From Polyangiaceae bacterium (GTDB lineage Bacteria > Myxococcota_A > Polyangia > Polyangiales > Polyangiaceae), in contig JADJYE010000007.1 in NCBI GenBank assembly GCA_016719945.1, positions 62,001 to 126,000 on the forward strand: 64,000 bases of DNA. The letters run 5' to 3'. A model generated the notes under the pieces. It was given only the letters and a program-made list of their open reading frames with translations, did not search any database and had not been told where the DNA came from. A program made the translations under genes and the position numbers. Of the stretch, positions 1 through 8,469 are shown one piece after another (positions within the stretch are counted from its first letter, which is position 1; every line of letters begins with the position of its first letter).

Positions 1-1
1 C

Positions 2-1042
2 GGCGTCGTCCACAACTCGCTCAACCAGAGCGTCGTCACCCAGAACAACTACACGCAGAACATCGTCCGCACCGGCAGCCTCAACCACATCGTGATCGAG
101 GATCAGTCCGGTCAGATGTGGATGGAGATGTTCTGCCCCATCTTCTCGAGCACCCTGTTCCTGGGGTACGGCGAGTGGAACTTCCACCTGACCACGATGG
201 GCAGCGGCCGCGTCCACACCGAGGTCAACTACCAGATCGACGTCAACAACATGTGGGAGGTCGACGTCGTCAACAACGTCACGTGGGCCTTCCACAACCA
301 GCTCAACTGGACCGTCGACAACAACGTCACGATCCAGTTCAGCGCGCAGCTCGACTGGACCGTCGTCGCCCGCGTGGGCATCGAGCTCCAGTCCACGCTC
401 GACTTGCACGTGGTCGACGCGGTCGCGATCTCGTTCGACGCGACCCTCGACTGCACCGTGACGGGCGTCGCGACCTACCTCTACGAGGCGGACGTGAGCG
501 TCGACATCGCGGGCAACCTCGACGTGCGGATCGGCGGCAACGAGACGCAGGACGTCTCCGGCAACCGGCAGCGCCACGTCGGCGGCAACGAGATCGTCAA
601 CATCGACGGCAACCAGGTCGTCAACATCAAGGGTACGCAGACGGTCAACGTCGACGCGCCCTACAGCTGGCTCAAGAAGGCCGACGCCCTCACCGTCACC
701 TACGGCGTGGCGAACGAGGTGTTCCTCGGCATGAAGAACTCGCTGCAGGTCGGCGTCTTCAACGAGGCGACGATCGCCACCAAGAACTCGCTCCAGGTCG
801 GCACGTTCAACGAGCTGACCATCGCGAGCAAGAACGCGCTGGCCTTCGGCTCGAGCTTCGAGTTCTCGGGCGCCTCGAAGATCGGCATCACCACCGCGAT
901 GCAGCTCTCGCTCTCGGCGCAGTCCATCAGCCTGACGGGGCTCGGCGTGTCGCTCACCGGCGTCAGCCTGTCCCACAACTTCGTCGAGCTGAAGCTCGTC
1001 GGGCCGAAGGTCAACACCGCCGTCATCGAGCTGCACATCTGA
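2..1042 (+). CDS. VgrG-type T6SS spike protein, C-terminal part (5' end outside window)
   Basis: The reading frame is open from the first bases of the window, so this is the last ~346 codons of a longer gene. It encodes a monotonous beta-helical stretch rich in V/I/N/T/D. Around residues 165-215 (counting from base 2) short repeats of the type xVxGNxxxxVGGN and IDGNQVVNIKG resemble the gp5-like needle of VgrG proteins. The Zn/OB N-terminal regions would lie upstream. VgrG trimers form the tip of the contractile T6SS tube. The assignment is supported by the genes that follow on the same strand (DUF2169, pentapeptide, DUF3540, DUF4150), a set typical of VgrG islands. The last ~110 residues (repeats of KNSLQVGxFNExTIA type) are not a family I recognise and may be a cargo- or adaptor-binding extension. 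A tail spike of another contractile system is possible. Confidence 0.8.
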   Translation, partial: GVVHNSLNQSVVTQNNYTQNIVRTGSLNHIVIEDQSGQMWMEMFCPIFSSTLFLGYGEWNFHLTTMGSGRVHTEVNYQIDVNNMWEVDVVNNVTWAFHNQLNWTVDNNVTIQFSAQLDWTVVARVGIELQSTLDLHVVDAVAISFDATLDCTVTGVATYLYEADVSVDIAGNLDVRIGGNETQDVSGNRQRHVGGNEIVNIDGNQVVNIKGTQTVNVDAPYSWLKKADALTVTYGVANEVFLGMKNSLQVGVFNEATIATKNSLQVGTFNELTIASKNALAFGSSFEFSGASKIGITTAMQLSLSAQSISLTGLGVSLTGVSLSHNFVELKLVGPKVNTAVIELHI

Positions 1043-1163
1043 TGACCAGCAGAGCTGGCGCTGGCGCGAGCGTCGGCGCTAGCCTCCCCGGTGCGCCCCC
1101 GAAGCCGCGCTCGCGAGAGCGGCTCGGGCGCGCGGCGAGGGCCCCCGGTCACATGGAGCGTGC

Positions 1164-2783
1164 GTGAAGGTCATCAAACCCCTCCGGTTGAGCCTCATCC
1201 ATCGGGTCTTCGACCATCGCAAGAAGCACATCATGGTCATGACGGTGGCATATTGCTTCCCGTTCTCGCAGCCGCGGTCCCCGGTGACCGAGGTCGAGAT
1301 GTGGAAGATGGCCGGGACCGACCTCGGGCGGTTCGGCGTGCTCGACCATTGGATGTTCAAGCCTCAGGCCGAGGTCCTGGTCACCGGCTCGTGCTTCACG
1401 GGCGAGCGCGCCAAGGGCTCCGAATACGTTCGGCTCTCCGTCGGTCCGGCGGACAAGCGCGCGGTCGACAAGAAGCTGTTCGTGTTCGGCGATCGCCGGT
1501 TCACGCTGATCGGCCCTGGCGAGCCGCAGATGTTCACGAAGATGCCCGTCGACTACGCCCACGCGTTCGGCGGCGAGAAGTACCCGCACAACCCGATCGG
1601 CAAGGGGCTGACGACGGTCAAGGACGAGACGGGCGCTGAGCTTCACCCGCTGCCGAACGTCGAGGACCCGAAGGCGCTCGTGACCTCGAAGGGCGACCGG
1701 CCGACGCCCGCGAGCTTCGCCGCGTGGGACCTGACCTGGCCGGTCCACTTCGAGAAGAAGATGGGCACGTACGACGCCAAGTGGGTCGAGAAGAACGGCT
1801 TCTCGCTGGCCGACGACGTCGACTTCTCGCTGTTCAACGTCGCCGCGCCCGACCAGCGCGTCGACCGCATGTGGGACGGCAGCGAGGAGATCCGCGTCGA
1901 GAACATGCACCCTGACCGGCGCGTCTTGGAGACGAAGCTCCCGGGGTTCAAGGCGCGCTGCCTGGTCCGCTACAAGGCCGAGTACGACAAGGAGCAGAAG
2001 CTCCACGATTTGCCGCTCCGTACGGACACGATCCACCTCTTCCCGCACCACGAGCGCGCCATCGTGTTCATGCGCGCGACGACCGAGATCCACACGACCG
2101 ACGCGACGGACGTCGAGCTCGCGCTGGCCGCCCTCGAGGACGACGGAGCGCCGAAGCCCCTCGCGCACTACGAGGACGTCATCGCCCTGCGCGCCGACAA
2201 GAAGAAGGGCGGCTTGTATGCGCTGAGGGACGGCGATCTGATGCCGACCTCGGTGGAGATCTCCAACGCCTACGGCCTGCGGGTGGGTGACCCCCTCGAG
2301 GTCGCCCTCGAGCGAGACGGACTGCTCGAGCAGAACCAGCACCAGCGCTCGCTGCGGGAGTACGAGCTCAACCGCGAGCGCCTGCTGGCGATGGACGTCG
2401 AGCCCGACAAGATCCCGCCGCCGCCCAAGCCCCGGAGAAGGCGGGGCCGATCAACCTCGAGGAGCTGCCCGCCATCATGGCGCGGGTCGATCAAGAGCGT
2501 GAGGCGGCGGAGCGCCACGTCGAGACGCAGCGCGCCGAGTCGGAGCAGCTGCTCGAGGCGCTCTGCAAGGAGCACGACATCGACCTCGAGGCGGCGCGCG
2601 CGAAGGCGAAGGCCGAGGGGCAGGGCCCGCCCAAGTTCAGCGCGCAGGCCGAGCTCGATCGGCTCGAGCAGCTCGCGGCGCTCGCCGCGTCGCACGGCGC
2701 CGACCCCGCGGAGCTGCGCGCGCAGCTCGCCGACCCGAACTTCAGGGCCAAGCTGCTCGACGCGGAGCGACAGTTCCGCGTGA
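1164..2783 (+). CDS. DUF2169 T6SS adaptor, N-terminal half of a frameshifted DUF2169-pentapeptide fusion
   Basis: GTG start at 1164 with GGAG five bases upstream; the protein begins MKVIKPLRL, the usual start of DUF2169 proteins. Residues ~1-400 carry the DUF2169 fold (MPVDYAHAFGGEKYPHNPIG motif near residue 135, RADTIHLFPHH-type segment near 290). DUF2169 proteins are known as chaperone/adaptors that help load effectors on VgrG. The in-frame sequence is meaningful only to about residue 423 (base 2433). Beyond that the frame gives Arg/Ser-rich nonsense, while the -1 frame continues sensibly (EKAGPINLEELPAIMARVDQ) into the pentapeptide protein annotated next. Adding one C to the CCCC run at 2430-2433 would join both into a single 888-residue protein. 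Such DUF2169-pentapeptide fusions are common in VgrG islands, so I consider this one gene with a sequence error or recent mutation. Confidence 0.8.
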   Translation: MKVIKPLRLSLIHRVFDHRKKHIMVMTVAYCFPFSQPRSPVTEVEMWKMAGTDLGRFGVLDHWMFKPQAEVLVTGSCFTGERAKGSEYVRLSVGPADKRAVDKKLFVFGDRRFTLIGPGEPQMFTKMPVDYAHAFGGEKYPHNPIGKGLTTVKDETGAELHPLPNVEDPKALVTSKGDRPTPASFAAWDLTWPVHFEKKMGTYDAKWVEKNGFSLADDVDFSLFNVAAPDQRVDRMWDGSEEIRVENMHPDRRVLETKLPGFKARCLVRYKAEYDKEQKLHDLPLRTDTIHLFPHHERAIVFMRATTEIHTTDATDVELALAALEDDGAPKPLAHYEDVIALRADKKKGGLYALRDGDLMPTSVEISNAYGLRVGDPLEVALERDGLLEQNQHQRSLREYELNRERLLAMDVEPDKIPPPPKPRRRRGRSTSRSCPPSWRGSIKSVRRRSATSRRSAPSRSSCSRRSARSTTSTSRRRARRRRPRGRARPSSARRPSSIGSSSSRRSPRRTAPTPRSCARSSPTRTSGPSCSTRSDSSA

Positions 2784-3829
2784 AGTACCGGCTCACGGCT
2801 CACGACCAGGACCCCGCCCCGAGGCTCACGCGCGAGGCCTCGGAGGAGCTGAGGGCCGAGCTGCTCGCGGCCGCCCGGGGCGCCGCGCGCACCCGGCGAG
2901 ACTTCACGGGCGCCGATCTCGAGGGGCTCGACATCGCGGGGATCGACCTCGAGGGGGCCTTCTTGGAGGGGGTGAGCCTGAAGGGCGCGAACCTGAGGAA
3001 CGCGAACCTGAAGGACGCCGTGCTCGCGCGCGCCGATCTCGAGGGTGCGACGCTCGCCGGGGCGAACCTCGAGCGGGCCAACCTCAAGCGCGCCAAGCTC
3101 ATGAAGGCCGACCTCAGCGGGGCGAACCTGACCGAGGCGATCCTCTATGAGGCCGATCTGACGGGCGCGAAGCTCGGGCGCGCGAACCTCACGCGCGCGA
3201 ACACGATGGAGCTCAAGTGTGAGGCGACCGACTGGAACGGCGCCGAAGCGGAGAACCTCTTCTTCTACAAGGCCCAGCTCCGCGGCGCGACGTTCCGGGG
3301 CGCGCGCATGAAGCTGTGCACCTTCATCGAGTGCGACGCGACCGACATCGACGCGACGAGCTCTGATTTTTCACAGTCTGTCTTTCTGATGTCGAAGGGC
3401 GACGGCGCGAACTTCTCCGACTCGGTCGCAGAGAATTTCCGCATCGTGATGAGCTCGTTCGAGCGCGCGAGCTTCAAGAACTGCCAGATGCCGGGCTCGA
3501 ACCTGCGCGCCGCGAAGATGACCGGCGCGTGCCTGGACGGCGCGAACCTCAGGCGGAGCGACCTGTCCTCGACCGAGCTCAACGGCGCGAGCCTCGAGCG
3601 GACCATCCTCGTCGAGTGCTTGATGCTCGACGTCGTGCTCGAGGGCGCGAAGGCGTCGGGCGCCAACCTCATGCTCGCGATCATGCACCGCGCGAACCTG
3701 CGCGGCGCCAAGGTGGACTCGGCGAACCTGTTCTGCGCGGACCTGTCGGGCGCGGTCGGCGACAAGAAGACGAGCTTCGCGGGCTCGAACGTCAAGCGCG
3801 CGCTGGTGGCGGGGGTGTTCCATGGATAA
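2477..3829 (+). CDS. Pentapeptide-repeat half of the frameshifted DUF2169 fusion
   Basis: 450 codons from the first in-frame ATG. The true N-terminus is probably the DUF2169 gene upstream, because in-frame coding sense begins already at ~2434. Residues ~1-130 are charged and helical (Glu/Arg/Ala-rich, coiled-coil like). From ~residue 140 to 445 the sequence is an almost unbroken right-handed beta-helix of A[DN]LxX pentapeptides (for example GANLRNANLKDAVLARADL). Pentapeptide helices act as structural spacers or DNA mimics. Here the position directly behind a T6SS adaptor suggests a scaffold or cargo role, which is inference. The stop codon overlaps the next gene by 8 bases (ATGGATAA), indicating translational coupling. 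Confidence 0.8.
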   Translation: MARVDQEREAAERHVETQRAESEQLLEALCKEHDIDLEAARAKAKAEGQGPPKFSAQAELDRLEQLAALAASHGADPAELRAQLADPNFRAKLLDAERQFRVKYRLTAHDQDPAPRLTREASEELRAELLAAARGAARTRRDFTGADLEGLDIAGIDLEGAFLEGVSLKGANLRNANLKDAVLARADLEGATLAGANLERANLKRAKLMKADLSGANLTEAILYEADLTGAKLGRANLTRANTMELKCEATDWNGAEAENLFFYKAQLRGATFRGARMKLCTFIECDATDIDATSSDFSQSVFLMSKGDGANFSDSVAENFRIVMSSFERASFKNCQMPGSNLRAAKMTGACLDGANLRRSDLSSTELNGASLERTILVECLMLDVVLEGAKASGANLMLAIMHRANLRGAKVDSANLFCADLSGAVGDKKTSFAGSNVKRALVAGVFHG

Positions 3830-4874
3830 GGACACCCTGGTCGACCTGGTGAAGAGCGGCGAGCTGATCGCCGGCCTCGATCTGTCCGGCAAGGACCTCT
3901 CCGGGGCCGATCTGAGCGGCGGCATCTTCGAGAAGACGAGCTTCGCCGGCGCGAAGCTCGAGGGCGCGTCGCTGCGCGAGAGCGTCTTCTCGGGGTGCGA
4001 CTTCTCCGGCGTGACGGGCGCCGAGGCGAACCTGCGCCACGTGACGTTCCAAGCGTGCACCGGGCGGAGCGCGGATTTTTCGAAGGCGAACGCGCAGACC
4101 TCCCGCTTTTTGGAGTGCAACTTCGCCGCGGCGAAGCTCGACGGCGCCGACCTGTTGGCGGTGGCGTTCGCCAAGTGCGAGCTGCCGATGATCTCGCTCG
4201 CGGGCGCCAACATGGACCGCACGCAGTTCGTCGAGACCTCGGTCGACGGAGCCACGTTCACCGGGGCGATGATGAAACACACGGTCCTCCTTGGGTGCGA
4301 CCTGCGCAAGGCGAACCTGCGAGGGACCAAGCTCGACACGGTCGTGCTGGTGAAGGCGAACCTCGCCGGGCTCGATCTCTCGGACATGGACCTCGAGCTG
4401 TGCCAGTTCATGGACGGCAACCTCGAGGGCGCGCTGCTGTGCGGCGCGAACCTCACGCAGTGCAACTTCAAGGGCACCAACCTGCGCGGCGCGAAGCTCG
4501 ACGGCGCGATGGCTCCCAAGGCGATGTTCGCGAACGCGAGCCTCGAGCGGTCGAGCTTCCACAAGGCCAAGTGCCGGGAGGCGCTGTTCTTCGAGGCTAT
4601 CGCGCCGGGCGTCGACTTCTCGGGGGCCGACCTGTCGATGTGCGTGTTCCTGAGGGCGAAATGCGAGGGCGCGCGCTTCGAGAACGCGGACCTCACCTAC
4701 GCAGACCTGTCGCACGCCGACGTGAGCCGCGCCGACTTCAGCGGCGCGACCCTGCACAGGGCGCGCATGCACAGAACCAAGGAAGACGGCGCGAAGTTCG
4801 GCTTCAACCGGGCCGCCGCGTTCAACACGGACGACGATATCGCCCAAGCCGAGGAGTGGCGCGCGCCGAGCTAG
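3822..4874 (+). CDS. Pentapeptide-repeat protein
   Basis: 350 residues, starting inside the last codons of the preceding gene. A short N-terminal segment (MDKDTLVDLVKSGE) with no signal peptide is followed by A[DN]LxX repeats from residue ~20 to ~325 (GKDLSGADLSG, GANLTQCNFKGTNLRGAKL). Many repeat positions carry Cys. The C-terminal ~25 residues (NTDDDIAQAEEWRAPS) are non-repeat. It has no recognisable catalytic domain. As a second free-standing beta-helix in a VgrG/DUF2169 operon it could be a cargo, a cargo tip or an immunity/scaffold protein; the sequence does not decide. The helix would span about 15 coils. Confidence 0.85.
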   Translation: MDKDTLVDLVKSGELIAGLDLSGKDLSGADLSGGIFEKTSFAGAKLEGASLRESVFSGCDFSGVTGAEANLRHVTFQACTGRSADFSKANAQTSRFLECNFAAAKLDGADLLAVAFAKCELPMISLAGANMDRTQFVETSVDGATFTGAMMKHTVLLGCDLRKANLRGTKLDTVVLVKANLAGLDLSDMDLELCQFMDGNLEGALLCGANLTQCNFKGTNLRGAKLDGAMAPKAMFANASLERSSFHKAKCREALFFEAIAPGVDFSGADLSMCVFLRAKCEGARFENADLTYADLSHADVSRADFSGATLHRARMHRTKEDGAKFGFNRAAAFNTDDDIAQAEEWRAPS

Positions 4875-4934
4875 CGCGCCCGCGGCACACCAAGTTTTAG
4901 AGCCAAGAGCATGAAAGGATCGAGGGAACGCATC

Positions 4935-5573
4935 ATGAAGAACGTCGCGGCGAAGCTGGAAGAAGAAGTCTTTCAAGCCATGGGGACCGTCGTGCGCGTG
5001 GAGGGGGCGACCTTCGTGGTCCGAACGGAGCGGGGCGACCTCCGCTGCCGCCGGGCGGTGAGCTGCCTGGTCGAGCCGACGATGCACGACTACGTGCTGG
5101 CCGGCGGCCAGTCGAAGTCGACGTACATCCTCGCGGTGCTCGAGCGCGAGAGCCCGGACGCGAAGCTCACGTGCGAGGGCGATCTGACCTTGAAGGTCGG
5201 CAACAAGCTGCAGATGGTCGCCGGCGACAGCGTCGACCTCGTGACCCCCAAGCACCTCAACCTGACCGCGAGCGAGGTGGGCATCCACGCGTCGCGCGCG
5301 AAGGTCTACGCGCAAGAGATCCTCGCGATCGGCTCCAACATCGTCGGGGAGCTCGCGAACGTGAAGCTCAGGGGGACCTTCCTCGACAAGGTCTACGAGC
5401 GGGTCACCGAGCGCGTGCAGCGCAGCTTCCGCCGCGTCGAGGAGATCGACCAGCTCAAGGCCAAGCAGATGGACTACCTCGCCGAGGAGACCCTCTGCCT
5501 GCGCAGCGAGAACATGGTCGCGACGGCGAGTGAGCTCGTGAAGGTCGACGGCGAGCAGATCCACTTCGGCTGA
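4935..5573 (+). CDS. DUF3540 domain protein (T6SS island)
   Basis: 212 residues. An in-frame ATG exists at 4911, but GAGGGA lies at a good distance before the ATG at 4935 (MKNVAAKLEEEVFQAMG), so I prefer the latter. The protein matches the DUF3540 pattern: N-terminal GTVVRVEGATFVVRT and RAVSCLVEP segments, central short beta repeats (EGDLTLKVGNKLQMV), and the C-terminal signature LVKVDGEQIHFG. DUF3540 genes almost always sit beside DUF2169 and DUF4150 genes in VgrG islands. The repeat-rich centre resembles the VgrG needle, so a structural spike-associated role is plausible. It is followed after 11 bases by the DUF4150 gene. Confidence 0.88.
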   Translation: MKNVAAKLEEEVFQAMGTVVRVEGATFVVRTERGDLRCRRAVSCLVEPTMHDYVLAGGQSKSTYILAVLERESPDAKLTCEGDLTLKVGNKLQMVAGDSVDLVTPKHLNLTASEVGIHASRAKVYAQEILAIGSNIVGELANVKLRGTFLDKVYERVTERVQRSFRRVEEIDQLKAKQMDYLAEETLCLRSENMVATASELVKVDGEQIHFG

Positions 5574-5584
5574 GGAGGCGTCCC

Positions 5585-5977
5585 ATGTTCGGCAACTCTC
5601 AAATGGGCGGTGTGAACCTCGGGTTCCCCGACATCTGCCTCACCCCGCCCGTCGCGATCCCCATCCCCTACCCGAACATCTCGCTCGGGCCGGTCGGCTT
5701 CCCGCCGGCGTTCAAGATCTTCTGGATGTGCACGCCGTCGCACAACATCATGACGATGCCTCTGTTTTCGCTGGGCGACACGCCGGGCGTCATGGGCTTC
5801 GGCGTCGTCTCGCACCTGATCATGTCGCCGACGCGCCCGATCATCGGCGCGTTCACGATGCTGCTGATGGGGCTGCCCGCGACGCGCCTCACGACCATCA
5901 ACATCCAGAACACGATGAACGCGCCCGGCATGACGATCGTGCCGGCTCAGATCAAGGTCATCATCCTCAAGCCGTGA
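5585..5977 (+). CDS. DUF4150 / PAAR-like spike-tip protein
   Basis: 130 residues, ATG preceded by GAGGAGG. The pattern MFGNSQMGGVNLGFPDICLTP ... PIPYPN ... THNI/SHNI ... PTRPIIGA ... GLPATRLT ... NAPGMTIVPAQIKVIIL is that of DUF4150, a PAAR-like domain. PAAR proteins cap the VgrG trimer and carry or anchor effectors. It has no C-terminal toxin extension, so it would be a plain tip. It is the last gene of the T6SS island. Its stop abuts the stop of the convergent SDR gene with no base between them, so no terminator separates the two units. Confidence 0.9.
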   Translation: MFGNSQMGGVNLGFPDICLTPPVAIPIPYPNISLGPVGFPPAFKIFWMCTPSHNIMTMPLFSLGDTPGVMGFGVVSHLIMSPTRPIIGAFTMLLMGLPATRLTTINIQNTMNAPGMTIVPAQIKVIILKP

Positions 5978-6772
5978 TCACGGCAGGCCGTTCGGGATGG
6001 GGATCGGCCAGACGCTCTGGATCGCGCCGCCGTCGACCTCGAGGATCTTGCCGGTGACCCAGCTCGACGCGGACGAGGCGAGGTAGAGCACCGCGAGGGC
6101 GATATCGTCGGGCTCGCCCAGCCGCGCGAGGGGCGTGCGCTGGGCCATGTGCTCCTTCGTGCCCTCCATGCTGCTGATGATCTCGAGCGCCTCGGTCAGG
6201 GTCGCGCCCGCCGCGACCGCGTTCACGCGGATCTTCGGGGCCCACTCGTAGGCGAGGAGGCGAGTCATGTGGTTGAGCGCCGCCTTCGCCGCGCCGTAGG
6301 CCACGAAGCCCGAGTCGACCTGGTGGCTCATGGCGCTGGAGACGTTGATGATCGAGCCGCCTCCGCCCTTCGCCATGGTGGGGGCGGCCGCGCGCGAGAG
6401 GTGGAGCGCCGACGTGACGTTAAAGTGGTACGCCTCGTCGAAATCGTCGTCCGAGACGGCGAGGGCTGCGGTCGGGGGCGTCCCGCCCGCGACGTTGACG
6501 AGGATGTCGATGCGGCCAAAGTCGCTGATCGTCCGGTTGACGAGCGCGTCGAGCTGCGTGCCCAGCGTCACGTCGGTCGGGACGGCGAGCGCGTGGCGTC
6601 CGAGCTTCTTGATCTCGTCGGCGACCTTGAACAGGCGCGTGGCGCCGCGCGCGGCGAGCACGACGTTGGCGCCGGCCTCCGAGAGCAGCATCGCGGTGGC
6701 CCGCCCAATGCCGCTGGAGGCGCCGGTCACGATCGCGACCTGCCCCTGAACGAGGAAACGCTGCAGAGCCAT
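5978..6772 (-). CDS. SDR family oxidoreductase
   Basis: 264 residues, cytoplasmic. A classical short-chain dehydrogenase: cofactor motif TGASSGIG at residues 16-23, NVAGG (for NNAG) near 93, the catalytic Ser of the INVSSAM segment, YGAAK (YxxxK) near 160, and C-terminal DGGAIQSVWPIP. Such enzymes reduce or oxidise carbonyl/hydroxyl groups with NAD(P)H; the substrate cannot be read from sequence. The N-terminal layout resembles 2-dehydropantoate/3-oxoacyl-reductase-like classical SDRs. It is transcribed convergently to the T6SS island and divergently from the siroheme gene at 6862, so it is probably monocistronic. Confidence 0.9.
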   Translation of the reverse strand: MALQRFLVQGQVAIVTGASSGIGRATAMLLSEAGANVVLAARGATRLFKVADEIKKLGRHALAVPTDVTLGTQLDALVNRTISDFGRIDILVNVAGGTPPTAALAVSDDDFDEAYHFNVTSALHLSRAAAPTMAKGGGGSIINVSSAMSHQVDSGFVAYGAAKAALNHMTRLLAYEWAPKIRVNAVAAGATLTEALEIISSMEGTKEHMAQRTPLARLGEPDDIALAVLYLASSASSWVTGKILEVDGGAIQSVWPIPIPNGLP

Positions 6773-6861
6773 GGCGACCCCTTAGCCGGTCGCAGTCGCG
6801 GCGGGGAGGGCTTCGTGCGCTCGCGTCCCAGTTGCGCACGAAGTAGCCTCTCGACGACGAG

Positions 6862-7467
6862 ATGCTCCCCACGTTGCCCCACGTCTACCCGGTCTTTCTG
6901 CTCCTCCGTGAGCGCCTGGTCCTGGTCGTGGGCGCGGGGGCGATCGCCGAGCGGAAGATCGCCGCCCTGCTCGAGGCGGGCGCGAAGGTGCGCGTCGTGG
7001 CGACGCGCGCGGCAGGCGGGGTCGTGTGGCTCGCGGACCGCGGCGAGATCGAGCTCAGGCTCCGCGCGGTCGAAGAGGGGGACCTCGAGGGCGCGTGGTT
7101 CGTGGTCACGGCGACCGACGACCCGACCGTGCAGCGGTGGGTCGGCGAGCTGTGCGAGGCGCGACACCTGTTCTGCATGGCGGTGGACGACCTCGAGAAC
7201 GCGACCGCGTACGCGGGCAGCGTGCTGTCGCGCCCGCCATTTTTGGTCGCGATCTCGTCCAACGCGCAGGCGCCGGCGCTCACCCGGCTGCTGCGCGAGA
7301 TCCTCGACGCGCTGCTGCCGCCCGAGCGTTGGGTGGCGCGCGCGCGGGCGCTGCGTCGCGACTGGAAGGAGCGCGGCGTCCCGCTGGACCGCCGCTTCGC
7401 GGAGCTCGTGCGCGTGTTCGCGGCGATGACCCGGGAGGACGACGACGTCGACCCCAGCGCCTCGTAG
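6862..7467 (+). CDS. Precorrin-2 dehydrogenase / sirohydrochlorin ferrochelatase-type protein (CysG N-terminal module)
   Basis: 201 residues. The N-terminus YPVFLLLRERLVLVVGAGAIAERK (Rossmann GxGxxxxRK at residues 24-32) is diagnostic for the NAD-dependent dehydrogenase of siroheme synthesis. The segment VVTATDDPTVQ and the following ISSNAQAPALTRLLRE match the central and dimerisation regions. It lacks the uroporphyrinogen methyltransferase half of fused CysG, so it is a stand-alone (Met8/YlnF-like) enzyme that oxidises precorrin-2 to sirohydrochlorin, possibly also inserting Fe. It is divergent from the SDR gene (89-base gap). No sulfite or nitrite reductase gene is beside it. Confidence 0.87.
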   Translation: MLPTLPHVYPVFLLLRERLVLVVGAGAIAERKIAALLEAGAKVRVVATRAAGGVVWLADRGEIELRLRAVEEGDLEGAWFVVTATDDPTVQRWVGELCEARHLFCMAVDDLENATAYAGSVLSRPPFLVAISSNAQAPALTRLLREILDALLPPERWVARARALRRDWKERGVPLDRRFAELVRVFAAMTREDDDVDPSAS

Positions 7468-7475
7468 CGGTCGAG

Positions 7476-8378
7476 CTACTTCGGCAGCTCGAGGTAAATC
7501 TTCGCCTGCGCCCCGACCTGCCAGACCTCGGTGCCGATCCGCTGCTCGATGTTGTTGCCCGAGGGGATGAAGAACAGCGGGAAGTTGAAGAGCCCCGCGA
7601 GGTCGAGGACGTGGTTGCCCTCGAGCGGGAGCGTCCCCCCCAGCTGCGCGCCGAGCGGGAAGAAGATGCTGTCGTCGTCGCTGACGTCGAGCACCCCGAA
7701 GCCCGAGCTCAGGCCGAGGTAGACCTGCTCGACGAGGTTGAAGGCGAGCTTCACGGGCACCCCGGCATCGGGGCCCATCGGCGCGCTGTTCGCGTCGATG
7801 ATGGCGAAGCGGTCCCGGACGATCTGCGTCTGGATCATGCCGATCACGCTCAAGCCTGTGTCGAGCCGAAAGACCCCTGGGTAGCGGACGCGGATGGGCA
7901 GCGACGGGTTGAAGGCGACGGTCGCGTTGTTGTCGATCAAGAGGCGGAAGCGCGCGCCGATATCGGCGTAGTCGTCGGCGAAGAAGCGGAAGGTCGCGCC
8001 GAAGCGTGCGACGCCCCAGTCGGCGCCGCGCATCGACTGCACGACCTCGGGCGTGGTCGGCATGAACTCGAGCTCCTCGGTCACGAAGCTCACGATGGCC
8101 GCCTCGAGCTCGAGGTCGTCGAACAGACCGAACGACCCGAGGATCTCCACCGCGCCCGAGTTGAACGCCTCGGAGCCACCGAACAGCTCGAGCTCGACGT
8201 GCGTGAAGGTCGCGTCCAGCTCCCCGGCCATCGTGAGCGCGGGGAGGGTCAGCGGACGATCGACGTACGGGACCGGGACGTGGTCCAGCTTCTTGCCGGT
8301 CACCTGAGCCGACACCACGGGCGCTACCGCGAGCACCGAAAGCGCCGCGAGCGCCGAGACCGCAACACGGGGGGCCAT
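7476..8378 (-). CDS. Putative outer-membrane beta-barrel protein
   Basis: 300 residues with a clear signal peptide (MAPRVAVSALAALSVLAVAP, cut near SAQ at 24). The mature protein alternates hydrophobic and polar residues with many aromatic strand ends and finishes with a strand (VGAQAKIYLELPK), as expected for an outer-membrane barrel. No named family was recognised; similar proteins of unknown role are frequent in myxobacteria. It converges on the siroheme gene with an 8-base gap, and diverges from tldD across a 91-base intergenic region that must hold both promoters. Confidence 0.7.
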   Translation of the reverse strand: MAPRVAVSALAALSVLAVAPVVSAQVTGKKLDHVPVPYVDRPLTLPALTMAGELDATFTHVELELFGGSEAFNSGAVEILGSFGLFDDLELEAAIVSFVTEELEFMPTTPEVVQSMRGADWGVARFGATFRFFADDYADIGARFRLLIDNNATVAFNPSLPIRVRYPGVFRLDTGLSVIGMIQTQIVRDRFAIIDANSAPMGPDAGVPVKLAFNLVEQVYLGLSSGFGVLDVSDDDSIFFPLGAQLGGTLPLEGNHVLDLAGLFNFPLFFIPSGNNIEQRIGTEVWQVGAQAKIYLELPK

Positions 8379-8469
8379 GGGCTGAAGGCTAAGAGGATCC
8401 GACGGTTTGCGGGAAGACCTTGTCGCTGGAGCGAGACAAAGTCGGCCGCTGGGCTAACCTGCGCAGACG

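Noticed and set aside
2430..2480. Programmed -1 frameshift in the DUF2169 gene
   Set aside because: AAGCCCCGG does not form a classical X-XXY-YYZ slippery site, no downstream structure is obvious, and similar single-C indels hit other genes in the window.
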